64,000 nt of DNA from Pigmentiphaga sp. (GCA_023228945.1 JALOAI010000022.1:1-64000); one strand, 5' to 3'; shown: positions 8,304 to 17,974, counted from the stretch's first letter. The notes: generated by a model from the letters alone, not told the origin. Made by a program: numbers and translations.

Positions 8304-8720
8304 TCAGGCCGGCAGGCAAGCCACGGCGTCCACTTCGAACAACATGGCGTCCAAGGCCAGCCGCGGCACGGGCACCAGCGTGCAGGTGGGCATGGGCCCC
8401 TGGCCGAAGGCACGTTGCAACTCGGCCCCATAGATGGGCAGCTTGGCTTCGGAGTGGTCGACGATATAGACCGTGAGCTTGGCGATATGCTGCAGCGTCC
8501 CGCCCACGGCTTCCAGCGCGATGCGCAGGTTCTGGAATGCGCGGGCCACCTGGGCCTGGAAGTCGGGCTCCAACTGCCCCTGCTCGTTTTCGCCGCTTTG
8601 GCCGGCAACGAACACCAGGCGCGTGCCGGCGGGCACTTCGGCCACGTGCGAATAACCATTCACGGAACTATCGTAAAGACCGCTGGGGTTGCTGAGACGA
8701 ACGGATGCGGCTTGCGTCAT
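8304..8720 (-). CDS. RidA family protein (reactive imine/enamine deaminase)
   Basis: A 138-residue protein of the RidA/YjgF/UK114 family, whose founding members hydrolyse reactive enamine/imine intermediates of PLP enzymes. Family features are GYSHVAEVPAGTRLVFVAGQ near the N-terminus, the helix QVARAFQNLRIALEAVGGTL, then KLTVYIVD, and the C-terminal PTCTLVPVPRLALDAMLFEV. The usual catalytic RxxxxV-type segment is replaced by TCTLVPVPRLA, so it may be a non-deaminating subfamily. CAGGAG seven bases before ATG 8720 supports the start. Confidence 0.85.
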   Translation of the reverse strand: MTQAASVRLSNPSGLYDSSVNGYSHVAEVPAGTRLVFVAGQSGENEQGQLEPDFQAQVARAFQNLRIALEAVGGTLQHIAKLTVYIVDHSEAKLPIYGAELQRAFGQGPMPTCTLVPVPRLALDAMLFEVDAVACLPA

Positions 8721-8830
8721 GGCTTGACTCCTGGATATTGAAAGCGGCGCGCAGATCGCGCCGCCGGCCGGCCAGCATACCCAATCGGTCGGAAGACGGC
8801 CATGGCGCTGCCCCGCCAGGGCGGGCAGGC

Positions 8831-10174
8831 CTACAGGCCGCTGGGCCAGGTGTCCGGTGGCTGTTCGTGTGAGTGGGCGGACCAATGCAGCGCATCGAGT
8901 GCGCGGCTGCTATCCATGAAGGCGAACGCGTCGTAACGCCGGGGCACGAGGCTGGGCACATAGTTGCCCCAGCGTTCCGCCTCGGGGTGATACACCACGC
9001 CGATCGCCCGATGGTCGAGCACGGCGTCCAGGCCGGGGATTCCGCCGTTGCGGGTGCCGTTGAAAATCAGCATCAGCATTTCTGGCGCCCTGTTTTTCGT
9101 AGCTTCGCGCAGTGATTTCAGGACTTGATGCAGCAGGTCCTCCAGGCTGCCCCTGCGAGCTGGCGGTACCCGCATGCGCTGCATGGGCGCGCCCCACTCA
9201 TCGGCGGCCATGACGGTGCCACGATGGGTTCCGAATCCCAGCAGGAAGGTATGGCCGGCTTCGGGGTGGCTTTCGCGTACCAGTTGGCCGAGGTTGAACA
9301 TGCCCGCGTTGGCCATATCGGTATGGCGCGCATCACCCACGTGGGTGTTGTGCTCCCAGACGATGGCGCGTGCTCGCTGGCCGTGATGCGCCATCAGCCG
9401 CTCCAGGGTTTCCATCATATGGCGATCACGGATGTTCCAGGAGGCGGGGCCGCCCCGGATCATGGCGCGATAGTATTGTTCCGCCCCGCGGGCGATCCAG
9501 GCGTTTTGCTCTGTGTTGTACCAGGCTTCGCGGGCATCGTCCTGGTACTCGACCACGCGCGACCTCAGCTCGCGCAGCACGCCAACCACCTCGTCTTCGC
9601 AGTTTTCGGGAGCCATCAGCGTCGCCGTGGCGTAGGCTCGCGCGTCGCGGCCGTACGGTTCAAAACACTGATAGGCGGCGCGCGCGGCGCGGGCCAGTTC
9701 GGGATCCAGCGTGTCCAGATACTCGACGACGGCTTCCATCGACTCCCACAAGGAATAGACGTCGAGCCCGTAGAAGCCGATACGTTCCGCGACCGGCAGG
9801 GTTTCGTTGTGCGCGCGCAGCCATTCGACAAACTCCACGACCTCGCGATTGGCCCACATCCAGGTGGGCCAGCGCTCGAACGCATGCAGCACCTGCTCGG
9901 CGCTTTCACCCGAGTCGGCATAGCCTTTGACGTAGCGATTCACGCGGTAGCAATCGGGCCAGTCGCCCTCGACGGCGATGAAGGCGCAGCGTTGCTCTTG
10001 AATCAGTTGTCGAGTCAGGGCGCAGCGCCAGGCATAGAATTCGTGGGTGCCGTGCGAGGCTTCGCCCAGCAGAACGTAACGGGCATCGCCGATGGCATGG
10101 CGCAAGGGCGCGAGGTCGTCGGCACCGTTCAACGGCAGGGCTGCCTGGCGAAGCGCGGATAACAGATTCGGCAT
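8831..10174 (-). CDS. erythromycin esterase-like protein
   Basis: A 447-residue protein of the erythromycin-esterase/succinoglycan-biosynthesis superfamily. Conserved active-site blocks are visible: LLGEASHGTHEFYAWR (residues about 34-49), FIAVEGDWPD, RIGFYGLDVYSLWESM and AIVWEHNTHVGDARHTDMA. EreA and EreB open macrolide lactones, but most chromosomal homologues have unknown substrates, so resistance should not be assumed. GGAGG before ATG 10174 fixes the start; an upstream in-frame ATG at 10306 would add 44 residues of unlikely composition. It stands alone and divergent from the metallophosphoesterase gene. Confidence 0.85.
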   Translation of the reverse strand: MPNLLSALRQAALPLNGADDLAPLRHAIGDARYVLLGEASHGTHEFYAWRCALTRQLIQEQRCAFIAVEGDWPDCYRVNRYVKGYADSGESAEQVLHAFERWPTWMWANREVVEFVEWLRAHNETLPVAERIGFYGLDVYSLWESMEAVVEYLDTLDPELARAARAAYQCFEPYGRDARAYATATLMAPENCEDEVVGVLRELRSRVVEYQDDAREAWYNTEQNAWIARGAEQYYRAMIRGGPASWNIRDRHMMETLERLMAHHGQRARAIVWEHNTHVGDARHTDMANAGMFNLGQLVRESHPEAGHTFLLGFGTHRGTVMAADEWGAPMQRMRVPPARRGSLEDLLHQVLKSLREATKNRAPEMLMLIFNGTRNGGIPGLDAVLDHRAIGVVYHPEAERWGNYVPSLVPRRYDAFAFMDSSRALDALHWSAHSHEQPPDTWPSGL

Positions 10175-10554
10175 GGGAGCCTCCGTGACGGAAAGGCGAT
10201 GAGCCGGGATGCTTGCAAGGCCGTTGGCCGTGTCTGATCGCCGTTTCGGCATCCCCCGATCGACGATAAAGCAGACATGGCGTGGTTCCCGGCAGAAGTG
10301 GAACACCCGTATGCCAGCAACGGCCGTGCCTGCAAGGCGACTCCGGATCTACAACCCGGGTTGCCGGGAGACTTTTGGTTTTAGCGCGGCCCCGGGGGGC
10401 AAACGCGCACTGTCCGTTCATCGTGGGTTTATGAAGCGGGCTCATGCTCGCCAAGATGGGCCAGCGGCCATGGCGGCCCCAGCCTGGACGGGAGAGATGG
10501 CACAATGGCGCCGTTTTCCGGGTCCCTCCAATCATCTTCGAGGATCGTGCCTCC

Positions 10555-11805
10555 GTGTTTCATGTGTTTGCCGGGCTGCTCGCCCTCTATGTTCTCTGGC
10601 GCCTGGTGTGGTGCCTGGATTGGTCTTGGCCCGCCAAAACCCTGGTATCCGCGATCGTGCTCCTGCTCACCCAGCATCACTTGATCAACCGGACGTTCTT
10701 CGGTTCGATGGCGTCGCCGGAGGTCCCCGGCGTCGTCATCATGTTGGGGGGCTGGGCCTTTGGCAGCGTTCTGATGGCGGCCTGCCTGCTGCTGGTGGTC
10801 GACGTCGCGAGCGGGATTGCCAGCGGCGTGGCCTGGGCCCTGGCGCAGGCGCGCCCAGGCGATGCGGCGGGCGACGATTCCGAGGCCCCCATGACGGGTC
10901 GCACGGCCCGGTTGCTGGGGTCCGCCGCCGGCCTGCCCCGGCCGGTGGCCGGCTCCCGGCAATCGCGCGGCCCGCGCCGTGGCCTGGCGCTGCGCTGGGG
11001 CGTGGCGGTGGCGGCGATGCTGCTGGCGGCCTTCGGGGTGCGGGAAGCCGTGCGCCTGCCCGACATACACACGGTGGAAATCGTGCTGCCGGGTTTGCCG
11101 GCCGGCCTCGATGGCTTCCGCTTGGTGCAACTGACCGACCTGCATGCCAGCCGCCTCTTGCAGCAGGATTGGATGGCGGCGGTGGTTGAGGCCACCAATG
11201 CCCTGGAGCCTGATTTGATCGTGCTCACCGGCGACCTGGCCGACGGCAGCGTACGGGCACGAGCCGATGATGTCGAACCGCTGCGCAAGCTCACCGCGCC
11301 GCAGGGCGTCTATGCCATTCCGGGCAACCACGAGTACTACACCGAGTATCGTCAGTGGCTGGACCGCCTTCGCGAACTGGATCTGCGGCTACTGCTCAAC
11401 GAACATGCCGTGCTCCAGATGGAAGGTGGAACGCTGGTGCTGGCGGGCGTTACCGATCCCGCGGCCTCGCGCTTTGGCGAACCGCTGCCCGACATTGCCG
11501 CGGCGTTGGCCGGCGTGGCCGCCGACGAGCCGGTGATCCTGCTCAGCCACAGGCCTACCGGGGCCGGGGCGCATGCCAGCGCGGGCGCGCGGCTGCAATT
11601 GTCGGGTCATACTCATGGCGGCCAGATCGCTGGCCTGCACTGGATTACGCAATGGGCCAACGAAGGTTATGTTGCCGGCCTTTACGATGTTGATGGCATG
11701 CGTTTATACGTGAGCAGCGGCGCGGGTTTGTGGAACGGCCTGCCGCTGCGCGTAGGGCGGCCATCGGAGATCACCGAGATCATCTTGCGCGCGCCCCGGC
11801 AATAA
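10555..11805 (+). CDS. membrane-anchored metallophosphoesterase
   Basis: A calcineurin-like phosphoesterase with all family metal motifs: LTDLHASRLL, LTGDLADGS, IPGNHEYYTE, LLSHRP and LSGHTHGGQI. The N-terminal 150 or so residues contain three to four hydrophobic helices, so the catalytic domain is membrane-tethered as in the YkuE/YaeI group. I prefer GTG 10555 (FHVFAGLLALYVLWRLVW follows), with GAGG about ten bases upstream. An in-frame ATG at 10444 would add 37 Arg/Pro/Trp-rich residues that do not look like protein. Substrate unknown; YaeI-type relatives act on lipids or nucleotides. Confidence 0.82.
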   Translation: MFHVFAGLLALYVLWRLVWCLDWSWPAKTLVSAIVLLLTQHHLINRTFFGSMASPEVPGVVIMLGGWAFGSVLMAACLLLVVDVASGIASGVAWALAQARPGDAAGDDSEAPMTGRTARLLGSAAGLPRPVAGSRQSRGPRRGLALRWGVAVAAMLLAAFGVREAVRLPDIHTVEIVLPGLPAGLDGFRLVQLTDLHASRLLQQDWMAAVVEATNALEPDLIVLTGDLADGSVRARADDVEPLRKLTAPQGVYAIPGNHEYYTEYRQWLDRLRELDLRLLLNEHAVLQMEGGTLVLAGVTDPAASRFGEPLPDIAAALAGVAADEPVILLSHRPTGAGAHASAGARLQLSGHTHGGQIAGLHWITQWANEGYVAGLYDVDGMRLYVSSGAGLWNGLPLRVGRPSEITEIILRAPRQ

Positions 11806-11893
11806 AGCCTTCCTATAATGCTGAAGGGCTTGCGCCAGGCTTGCCGCTTTGGCCGGCCACCCGCGAGTACCGCATCGTCCAGGGGTCTTCCTT

Positions 11894-12463
11894 ATGCCAA
11901 GCGAACGTAATGGTGCGAACCTGGGGCCTGAAGGCGAGGCCGGGCACGGCCGGCGCGGGCGGGAGCTCCTGAACGGCGCCACCGCCCTCATGCTGGCTCA
12001 GTACAACCAATGGGCCGACCAATTACTCTTCAACGCCGTGGCCGGCTTGCCCGAAGGCGCGGCGTATCAGCCAGGCCGGGCGCTGTTCGGTTCCATGCTC
12101 GGCACGCTGAACCACAACTACCAGGTCGATCTGATCTGGCGCGCTCATTTGATGGGTGAAAGCCATGGCTTCTCCAGCCGCAGCGACATACTGCACCCGA
12201 CGCTCGAGGAACTGGCGCGGGCGCAACTGGAAGCCAATCAGTGGTATATCGACTGGGCTCGCCGGCAGGATCCCGCCAGTCTGGCCGAGCGGATCACGTT
12301 CAACTTCGTCTCGGGCGAACCGGGCGAGCTCGCCCGTGGCGCCATGTTTTTGCACGTCGTCAATCACAAGACATATCATCGTGGCTGGGTGAGCCAGATG
12401 TTTTTCGATTTCGGCGTCAAGCCGCCGCAGACGGATCTCAGCGTTTTCTTGTGCGAGGCCTGA
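11894..12463 (+). CDS. DinB family putative metal-dependent protein
   Basis: A 189-residue protein predicted to form the four-helix DinB/YfiT fold. Likely metal ligands are the His of TLNHNYQVDLIWRAHL and the two His of FLHVVNHKTYHRGWV. DinB proteins include thiol-dependent enzymes such as bacillithiol transferases, and DNA-damage-induced members of unknown role. The start at ATG 11894 follows AGGGG; an in-frame ATG at 11849 would add 15 residues. It follows the phosphoesterase by 88 bp on the same strand. Confidence 0.82.
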   Translation: MPSERNGANLGPEGEAGHGRRGRELLNGATALMLAQYNQWADQLLFNAVAGLPEGAAYQPGRALFGSMLGTLNHNYQVDLIWRAHLMGESHGFSSRSDILHPTLEELARAQLEANQWYIDWARRQDPASLAERITFNFVSGEPGELARGAMFLHVVNHKTYHRGWVSQMFFDFGVKPPQTDLSVFLCEA

Positions 12464-12583
12464 AGGCCTGCGCGGGCAGGGCGCCGTACACGCAGCCGCT
12501 ACAGGCCGCTCGTATTCCCTGCCGTTGGCCGCGCTACAAGGGCGCGGTTTCTTCCCAGTATGATGATGCCGTGCTTACGTAGC

Positions 12584-13228
12584 CTATGGATGGCCGGCGA
12601 GCAGGCGATCGACCTCCTCGTCGCTGGTTTGCGGGAATTTGGCATACCATTGCCCGACGGCCTGAAATCGCTGCGGGGTTGCAAGTACGATAATGTCGTC
12701 GGCCTGTGCCGCGAGGGCGTCGCGGGCTTCCACTGAGGCCATCGGCACGGCCACCACTACCGCAGCCGCGCATGCCTGGCGCGCAGCGGCCACCGCCGCT
12801 TGCATAGTCGAACCGGTGGCCAGGCCGTCATCCACCAAGACAACGATCTTGCCCGCCATCGCCAGGGGAGGGCGATCGCCGCGGTAGCGCTGTTGGCGCC
12901 GATCGAGTTCTTTCTGCTCCGCATCGCGTACCGTGTCGATGGCTTGGCGCGATACCCCCATGCCGCCGATGACGCGCTCATCGAGGATCGTGATGCCTCC
13001 AGGGGCGATGGCTCCCATGGCGAACTCCGGATTGCCGGGTAGCCCCAGCTTACGCACCGTCAGTACATCCAGGGGCGTTTGCAGAGCGGCGGCCACTTGC
13101 CACGCCACGGGAACGCCGCCTCTCGGCAAGCCCAGCACCATGACATCGTCGCGCTCCCGGTAGCGCAAGGGCATGGCGGCGCCCAACTGCCGTCCGGCAT
13201 CTTCCCGGTCGATGAAAATAGGAGACAT
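12584..13228 (-). CDS. type I phosphoribosyltransferase family protein
   Basis: A 214-residue protein with the PRPP-binding motif VVLVDDGLATGSTMQAAV (about 125-142), the strand-loop MVLGLPRGGVPVAWQVA and the segment VLTVRKLGLPGNPEFAMGAI. These mark the stand-alone phosphoribosyltransferase group often found beside stress or erythromycin-esterase-like genes; its substrate is not established. GGAG before ATG 13228 supports the start. An erythromycin-esterase-like gene lies about 2.4 kb away, but the two are not adjacent here. Confidence 0.85.
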   Translation of the reverse strand: MSPIFIDREDAGRQLGAAMPLRYRERDDVMVLGLPRGGVPVAWQVAAALQTPLDVLTVRKLGLPGNPEFAMGAIAPGGITILDERVIGGMGVSRQAIDTVRDAEQKELDRRQQRYRGDRPPLAMAGKIVVLVDDGLATGSTMQAAVAAARQACAAAVVVAVPMASVEARDALAAQADDIIVLATPQRFQAVGQWYAKFPQTSDEEVDRLLAGHP

Positions 13229-13677
13229 GGCGCGTTCTCCGGCAAAGGTGAGGCAGCGGCATGGCGGCGAGCGGCATGCCTGCAACTGCAAGGCTACGAC
13301 GAATCCGGGCAGCGGCGTTTGTCCGGCAGCCGTCCGAGATGAGTCGAGATGCAATCGTTCTTCGCTTGCAAGACCGCTGGCATGTCCCGGGCGCCCCCCA
13401 GGGTATCGCGCGCCGACCGCAGTCGATCCCGTGCGCGGACGCGCTCGAATTCCTTACAAATATAGAGATTCTGTAGAGGGCGGGAATGAGGAGCGGGCGG
13501 CTTATTTCGTAAGATGCGGAAGGCTCGGGGGTGCGGGGTCGGTTACCGTTTTGCGATGGCATTGTGATCGGACCGAAAGTCTCTCCAGCCGAAGACCCCG
13601 CAACCGGGGCGGGGAAGCTCTGGCGGGGACGACGGCGCTCTCCGGCTTTGCCGTTTTATGTCGCAAATCGTTATTTT
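13229..13677. other. intergenic region without a supported gene
   Basis: This 449-bp stretch separates the phosphoribosyltransferase gene (minus) from the DUF481 gene (plus). Short open frames occur on both strands but none has a ribosome site with plausible protein composition. It presumably holds the two divergent promoters. A less GC-rich patch at about 13448-13475 is the best place for one of them, but I cannot assign boxes firmly. Confidence 0.4.
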
Positions 13678-14733
13678 ATGAGCGTTGGTGAGCTTGACGT
13701 CATTTCTCGAGCCAGAAATTTTTCTCAAACCTGCAAATTATGTTTGATGTGCCTTGGGGCGTTATGCGTTCTATTGGCTCCAGACGCCCATGCCGACACC
13801 GTGTGGATGAAAAACGGCGATCGGCTGACGGGGCGTGTGACACAGCTCGAGGCGGGCAAGCTCATCCTCGTCACCGGCTATGGCGGTACCATGCAACTCG
13901 ATTGGAGCCAGGTCAAGGCGGTGGACAGTGCGTCCGACGTCCAGATCCCGAATGAAGCCATGCGCCGGGATTACCTGGCGCGTCTCAGGGGCGCAGATGA
14001 AGTCGCCATCCTATCCGTACCGGGGGTTCCCCTAAACGAACCGGGAGCGCCGGAGCCAATCGCCGAACAATCATTGGCATTGGGCGATGTGGTTTGGAAG
14101 GGCAACCTGGACCTCGGCCTGAATCACAAAACCGCCTCGACTCGCACCGAGGACTACGCCGCCAAGCTCGATGGCGAATTACGACAAGGGCGCTGGCGGC
14201 ACAAGATCGATGCCGGCTATATGCGCAACACCGATAACTCCGTGACCACTTCTCATCATTATGGTGCGAGTCTATCCAGTGACCGATTTATGTCCGAGCA
14301 ATTCTTTTGGCAAGGGCGAGCTTTTTATCGCTGGGACGGAATCGAGGAGCTATCGCGCCAGATGGCCGTAGGCGCTGGCCCCGGCTATCAGTTCTGGGAT
14401 GACGAAACCGGGGCTTTTTCATTGGCGGGCCTGGTCGGACGCGGGCGTTACAACTACAGCGACGGCGCGTCGGAAGGCTTCTATGCCGTCAGCCTGCGCT
14501 GGGACTATAACCGCTACCTGGGTGACAAGCGTTTCGAGCTCTTTGCCTCCGGCGAACTGTTGCGACCTTTGAACAATGCGGCCAACGTGAGCCTCGATGC
14601 GATCGTCGGGGTCCGCTATCGCATGACCGACTGGGTATCATGGTTCCTGAGTTATTCTCGCAACCAGGTGCGCGGTGGCCGGCAGAGCCTCAACGAAAAA
14701 CGTCTTTCCACCGGGCTGGGCCTGACATGGTGA
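13678..14733 (+). CDS. DUF481 outer-membrane beta-barrel protein
   Basis: A 351-residue exported protein. Residues about 18-39 are a signal peptide (LCLMCLGALCVLLAPDAHA). Next comes a small SH3-like segment (DTVWMKNGDRLTGRVTQLEA) typical of the N-terminus of DUF481 proteins. The remainder consists of alternating aromatic beta strands ending in Trp (STGLGLTW), as expected for an outer-membrane barrel. The start at ATG 13678 lacks a clear Shine-Dalgarno sequence. It lies 39 bp before the ClC gene. The segment DWVSWFLSYSRNQVRGGR near its C-terminus recurs in a gene fragment at 18148. Confidence 0.75.
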   Translation: MSVGELDVISRARNFSQTCKLCLMCLGALCVLLAPDAHADTVWMKNGDRLTGRVTQLEAGKLILVTGYGGTMQLDWSQVKAVDSASDVQIPNEAMRRDYLARLRGADEVAILSVPGVPLNEPGAPEPIAEQSLALGDVVWKGNLDLGLNHKTASTRTEDYAAKLDGELRQGRWRHKIDAGYMRNTDNSVTTSHHYGASLSSDRFMSEQFFWQGRAFYRWDGIEELSRQMAVGAGPGYQFWDDETGAFSLAGLVGRGRYNYSDGASEGFYAVSLRWDYNRYLGDKRFELFASGELLRPLNNAANVSLDAIVGVRYRMTDWVSWFLSYSRNQVRGGRQSLNEKRLSTGLGLTW

Positions 14734-14772
14734 TCGACGGCGCCATCGCACGCAACGTATCAGATAAGTTCG

Positions 14773-16161
14773 ATGTCCTTGCCCCGCTTGAACCTCGTGG
14801 AACCGGTCGTCATGCTGGCGACGGTGGTGCAGTGGCTGGTGCTGGCCACCATCACCGGAGCGGTCGTCGGCAGCGGCACCAGTCTCTTCCTGCATGGCTT
14901 GAATTTCTTTACCAGCCAAACGGCTACGGTGCCTCTATGGTTGCAGATGGCGCTATTACCGGCGGGCGGCTTCCTGAACGGCCTGCTTTTGCATTATGGC
15001 TATCGGTTGAACAAAACCGGGCTCAAGGATTCGGTCATCGAGGCCGTGCATAAGCAGGCCGGGCGGATGCCCTTTAAAACGATGGTGATCAAGCCAGTGG
15101 CGGCCATCATCACTTTGGCATCCGGCGGCGCGGCGGGACGGGAGGGCCCTTGCTCGCATCTTGGCGGTTCGCTCGCCTCCGGCATCGGCCGGATTTTCCG
15201 GCTGAATAGCGAACTGCAGACCCGCCTGGTGGCGTGTGGCGTCAGCGCCGGTTTTGCCAGCGTATTCGGCACGCCGTTGGCGGGAGCGATTTATGGCGTC
15301 GAGGTGCTCACGATCGGGCGAATTCGCCATGATTTTTTGTTTCCAGCCATCGTCTCCGGTGTTGTTTCGTTCGAAGTGAGCAAATGGTGGGGCGTGCCGT
15401 ATACGTTCTACCATCTGCTCCCGCTGCCCGAATTCTCGGAGATTCTATTTCTTAAAACCATCGCCATCGGGATCGTGTGCGGGATCGTCGCCTGGGTTTT
15501 TGTCGATATGATCGCTTTGGCGCGAGGTATTTTCCTGAGGGTCGGTGTCCGGCTCCGCTTATGGCCGCCCCTGCTGCCCGTGATGGGGGGCCTTTTGCTT
15601 GCCGCGTTGATTCTGGTCGTCCCCACCAAATATCTGGGATTGAGCCTGCCGCTCATCAGCCAGGCTCTGGAGGGCGAGACCATGCCGTATCTCGGATTCC
15701 TCTGGAAAACGCTATTGGTGGCGATCACGCTGGGCTCGGGCTTTTATGGCGGTGTCGCAACGCCGCAATTCGTCATCGGTGCGATCGCCGGTAACGCTTT
15801 TGCGCCTCTGTTCGGAGTCAGTCCTTCGATGGGTGCGGCGGTGGGCCTGGTAGCCGTCGTGGCGGCGGCGTCCAACACGCCCATTGCCGCGATCCTGATG
15901 GGCGTTGAGCTATTTGGCGGCAGCCTGGGGGCGGTCTATGTGGCCGGGCCTTGCATTGCCGCCTACCTGATCATCGGCCACCGAAGCGTCTATCCCGATC
16001 AACTCGTGGCTTATCCCAAAACCTCCTGGCTGCGTTTCAGGCCCGAGATGGCGCTGGGCGACGATAAAGTGCATTTGTCTTATGGTTTGCTGCGATGGTG
16101 GAGCCGATTTCGGCTGCGGCGGATTGGGCGTTACTGGAAGCGCCTGCTGAAACGGCGTTGA
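14773..16161 (+). CDS. ClC-family chloride channel/antiporter, divergent selectivity motifs
   Basis: A 462-residue polytopic protein of the ClC fold. The gating-glutamate motif is present (SGGAAGREGPCSHLGG), as are VACGVSAGFASVFGTPLAGA and the late FYGGVATPQFVIGAIAGNAF. The canonical GSGIP motif is replaced in its expected place by TGLKDSVIEA, and the GxFxP motif reads GVATP, so ion selectivity may differ from ClcA. It ends with a very basic C-terminus. The gene follows DUF481 by 39 bp on the same strand and may share its transcript. Substrate (chloride or another anion) cannot be read from the sequence. Confidence 0.85.
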   Translation: MSLPRLNLVEPVVMLATVVQWLVLATITGAVVGSGTSLFLHGLNFFTSQTATVPLWLQMALLPAGGFLNGLLLHYGYRLNKTGLKDSVIEAVHKQAGRMPFKTMVIKPVAAIITLASGGAAGREGPCSHLGGSLASGIGRIFRLNSELQTRLVACGVSAGFASVFGTPLAGAIYGVEVLTIGRIRHDFLFPAIVSGVVSFEVSKWWGVPYTFYHLLPLPEFSEILFLKTIAIGIVCGIVAWVFVDMIALARGIFLRVGVRLRLWPPLLPVMGGLLLAALILVVPTKYLGLSLPLISQALEGETMPYLGFLWKTLLVAITLGSGFYGGVATPQFVIGAIAGNAFAPLFGVSPSMGAAVGLVAVVAAASNTPIAAILMGVELFGGSLGAVYVAGPCIAAYLIIGHRSVYPDQLVAYPKTSWLRFRPEMALGDDKVHLSYGLLRWWSRFRLRRIGRYWKRLLKRR

Positions 16162-16198
16162 CCACGCGCTTGCCGTCCTGCCGCTTGGCGCCGCTCGG

Positions 16199-17974
16199 TT
16201 AGGTGCTCGCCAGCTCGACGCGATTTCGTCCTCCATGCTTTGCGGCATAGAGGGCGACATCGGCTCGCATGATCATCTTCACGACATCATCGCCCGGCAC
16301 GAAATTCGTGATGCCGAAACTTGCCGTTATTTTCCCGACAGGCGGGAACGCATGGGCCTCGATCTCGGTGCGCAGCTTCTCCGCCAGGTGGGCCGCGCCG
16401 TTCAAGTCGGCATGCGGCACAATGATCAGGAACTCTTCCCCTCCCCAGCGCCCCACCGTGTCAGCGATGCGCGTACAGGCCGTGAGGATCTTGCCGGTAC
16501 TCACCAGCACTTCATCGCCGACCAGGTGGCCATGTGCGTCGTTGACCTGCTTGAAGTGATCCAGATCCATCAGGATGATCGAAAAGGGTGTGGCATGGCG
16601 AAGCGCCTGCTGCAGATTCTCCTCGAGCACATGATCCAGCTGAATCCGGTTGACCAACTGGGTCAGGCGATCCGTTCGGGAAAGCTTGGTGATTTCCCGG
16701 TTGGAGGCTTCGAGCTCCGCTGTGACGGCATCGATGAAGCGCATCAGGCGCGATACGACACGGGTGTGCTTATGCGCATAGGGATCGCTGCTCTGCGCTT
16801 GCGGGTCGGCCTGTGGAGCCGGCGTCCGGTTCGGGTTGGCCTTGGGTTCGCCTTCCCGTAATCCGACGGCAACCATGGTCGAATTCAGCAAGCTGGGATT
16901 GCTCAAGGAGAAGAACTCTCCGTACGTATAAAAACCGAATGTCGGTGCCAGGTCTTCGAATGGCCGGGTTTCCAGGTCGACATCGTTCTGCATCAAGAAA
17001 CGGCGGCACCCGCAGGTATACAGGAATATCGCTTGCGGAGAAAAATCAGCCAGAGACCGATGGATGTGCAGGGCGTCGTTGATAATCAGATCCATGTCGC
17101 CGTAGCCGATCCGGAAATGCTCGCCCTCTTGGATGTCGGCGATGAATTTCAATGCGCCGTCGCGGCTTGCCGCGATCGGCACCCTTGCCAAGAGTTCGCC
17201 GGACCGTTCCAGGAGGAAGGGGAACTCCAATGCATTCAGGAAAAAATTCTCGTCATTGGGAATGTTGAGATAGCGCCGATAAACATCGAAAGCGGGCTTG
17301 CCGTCAACCGTCTTGACCAGTAGTTGATCATCAACCCCGGTTACCCGCATCGATCTGCTCAGAGGTCTCCAGCCAAGGTAGGTTCTCGACTCGATGTGAA
17401 GCTCGTCTCCGGCGAGCACTACGGCAACTGCGCCTTGCGAGTATTGCTGGTCGCCGGCACATACCAGCGAGTGGGTCATGGCGGCGTAATCGCCGGCCCC
17501 GCCACCGAAAACCGGAAAGTTGCCCGCGGTGGATTCGATGCCTTGCAGCAGGGCGCCGGCATCGATGCTCAATGGGGTTGCCAGCAGAATGACGCCCGCG
17601 ATGTTCCCCGAGCACCGGCTGATGCGCGTCCCCAGTTCGGCGCCCACCTGGCGTGCATCCGCATCCCGACAAGACATCGCCATCACGGAGAGCGTTGAGT
17701 TCTCGAAGCAGGTGATTCCCAGCACGGTGCTAGCCGTCAGCAATCGTCCTTCATAGACTTCGCCAACGGTGGTTGCGCCCACTACCGTTGCCTTTGGCAG
17801 CCTGGCGCTGACCAACGCCGAAACGGTTTGCAGATGCCTGGCGCTGGTGTCCGCCGAGAAAATCTGAATCAGTATGGAGGAGGAGGCCGACACGGCGTCC
17901 AGAAGCTTTCCGTCGCCGAGTAGTGCCTCCAGCGCCTCTTGATCCGTGTAGCGGTGAGAAATGTGGGTAATCAT
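16199..17974 (-). CDS. FIST-domain diguanylate cyclase
   Basis: A 591-residue cytoplasmic signalling protein. Residues about 30-210 form a FIST domain (TVVGATTVGEVYEGRLL), 220-370 a FIST_C domain, then a linker rich in Pro/Gln, and a GGDEF domain from about 425. The catalytic signature is RWGGEEF (GGEEF at 511-515), and an inhibitory I-site RIAD lies exactly five residues upstream. It should therefore make cyclic di-GMP with product inhibition. FIST domains are proposed to sense small ligands such as amino acids. ATG 17974 has no strong Shine-Dalgarno sequence; an open extension to 18472 runs through repeat DNA and is not believed. Confidence 0.88.
   Translation of the reverse strand: MITHISHRYTDQEALEALLGDGKLLDAVSASSSILIQIFSADTSARHLQTVSALVSARLPKATVVGATTVGEVYEGRLLTASTVLGITCFENSTLSVMAMSCRDADARQVGAELGTRISRCSGNIAGVILLATPLSIDAGALLQGIESTAGNFPVFGGGAGDYAAMTHSLVCAGDQQYSQGAVAVVLAGDELHIESRTYLGWRPLSRSMRVTGVDDQLLVKTVDGKPAFDVYRRYLNIPNDENFFLNALEFPFLLERSGELLARVPIAASRDGALKFIADIQEGEHFRIGYGDMDLIINDALHIHRSLADFSPQAIFLYTCGCRRFLMQNDVDLETRPFEDLAPTFGFYTYGEFFSLSNPSLLNSTMVAVGLREGEPKANPNRTPAPQADPQAQSSDPYAHKHTRVVSRLMRFIDAVTAELEASNREITKLSRTDRLTQLVNRIQLDHVLEENLQQALRHATPFSIILMDLDHFKQVNDAHGHLVGDEVLVSTGKILTACTRIADTVGRWGGEEFLIIVPHADLNGAAHLAEKLRTEIEAHAFPPVGKITASFGITNFVPGDDVVKMIMRADVALYAAKHGGRNRVELAST

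Noticed and set aside
8831..10174. Macrolide resistance gene
   Set aside because: The family motif is present, but chromosomal erythromycin-esterase-like proteins mostly have unknown substrates and there is no mobile or resistance context.
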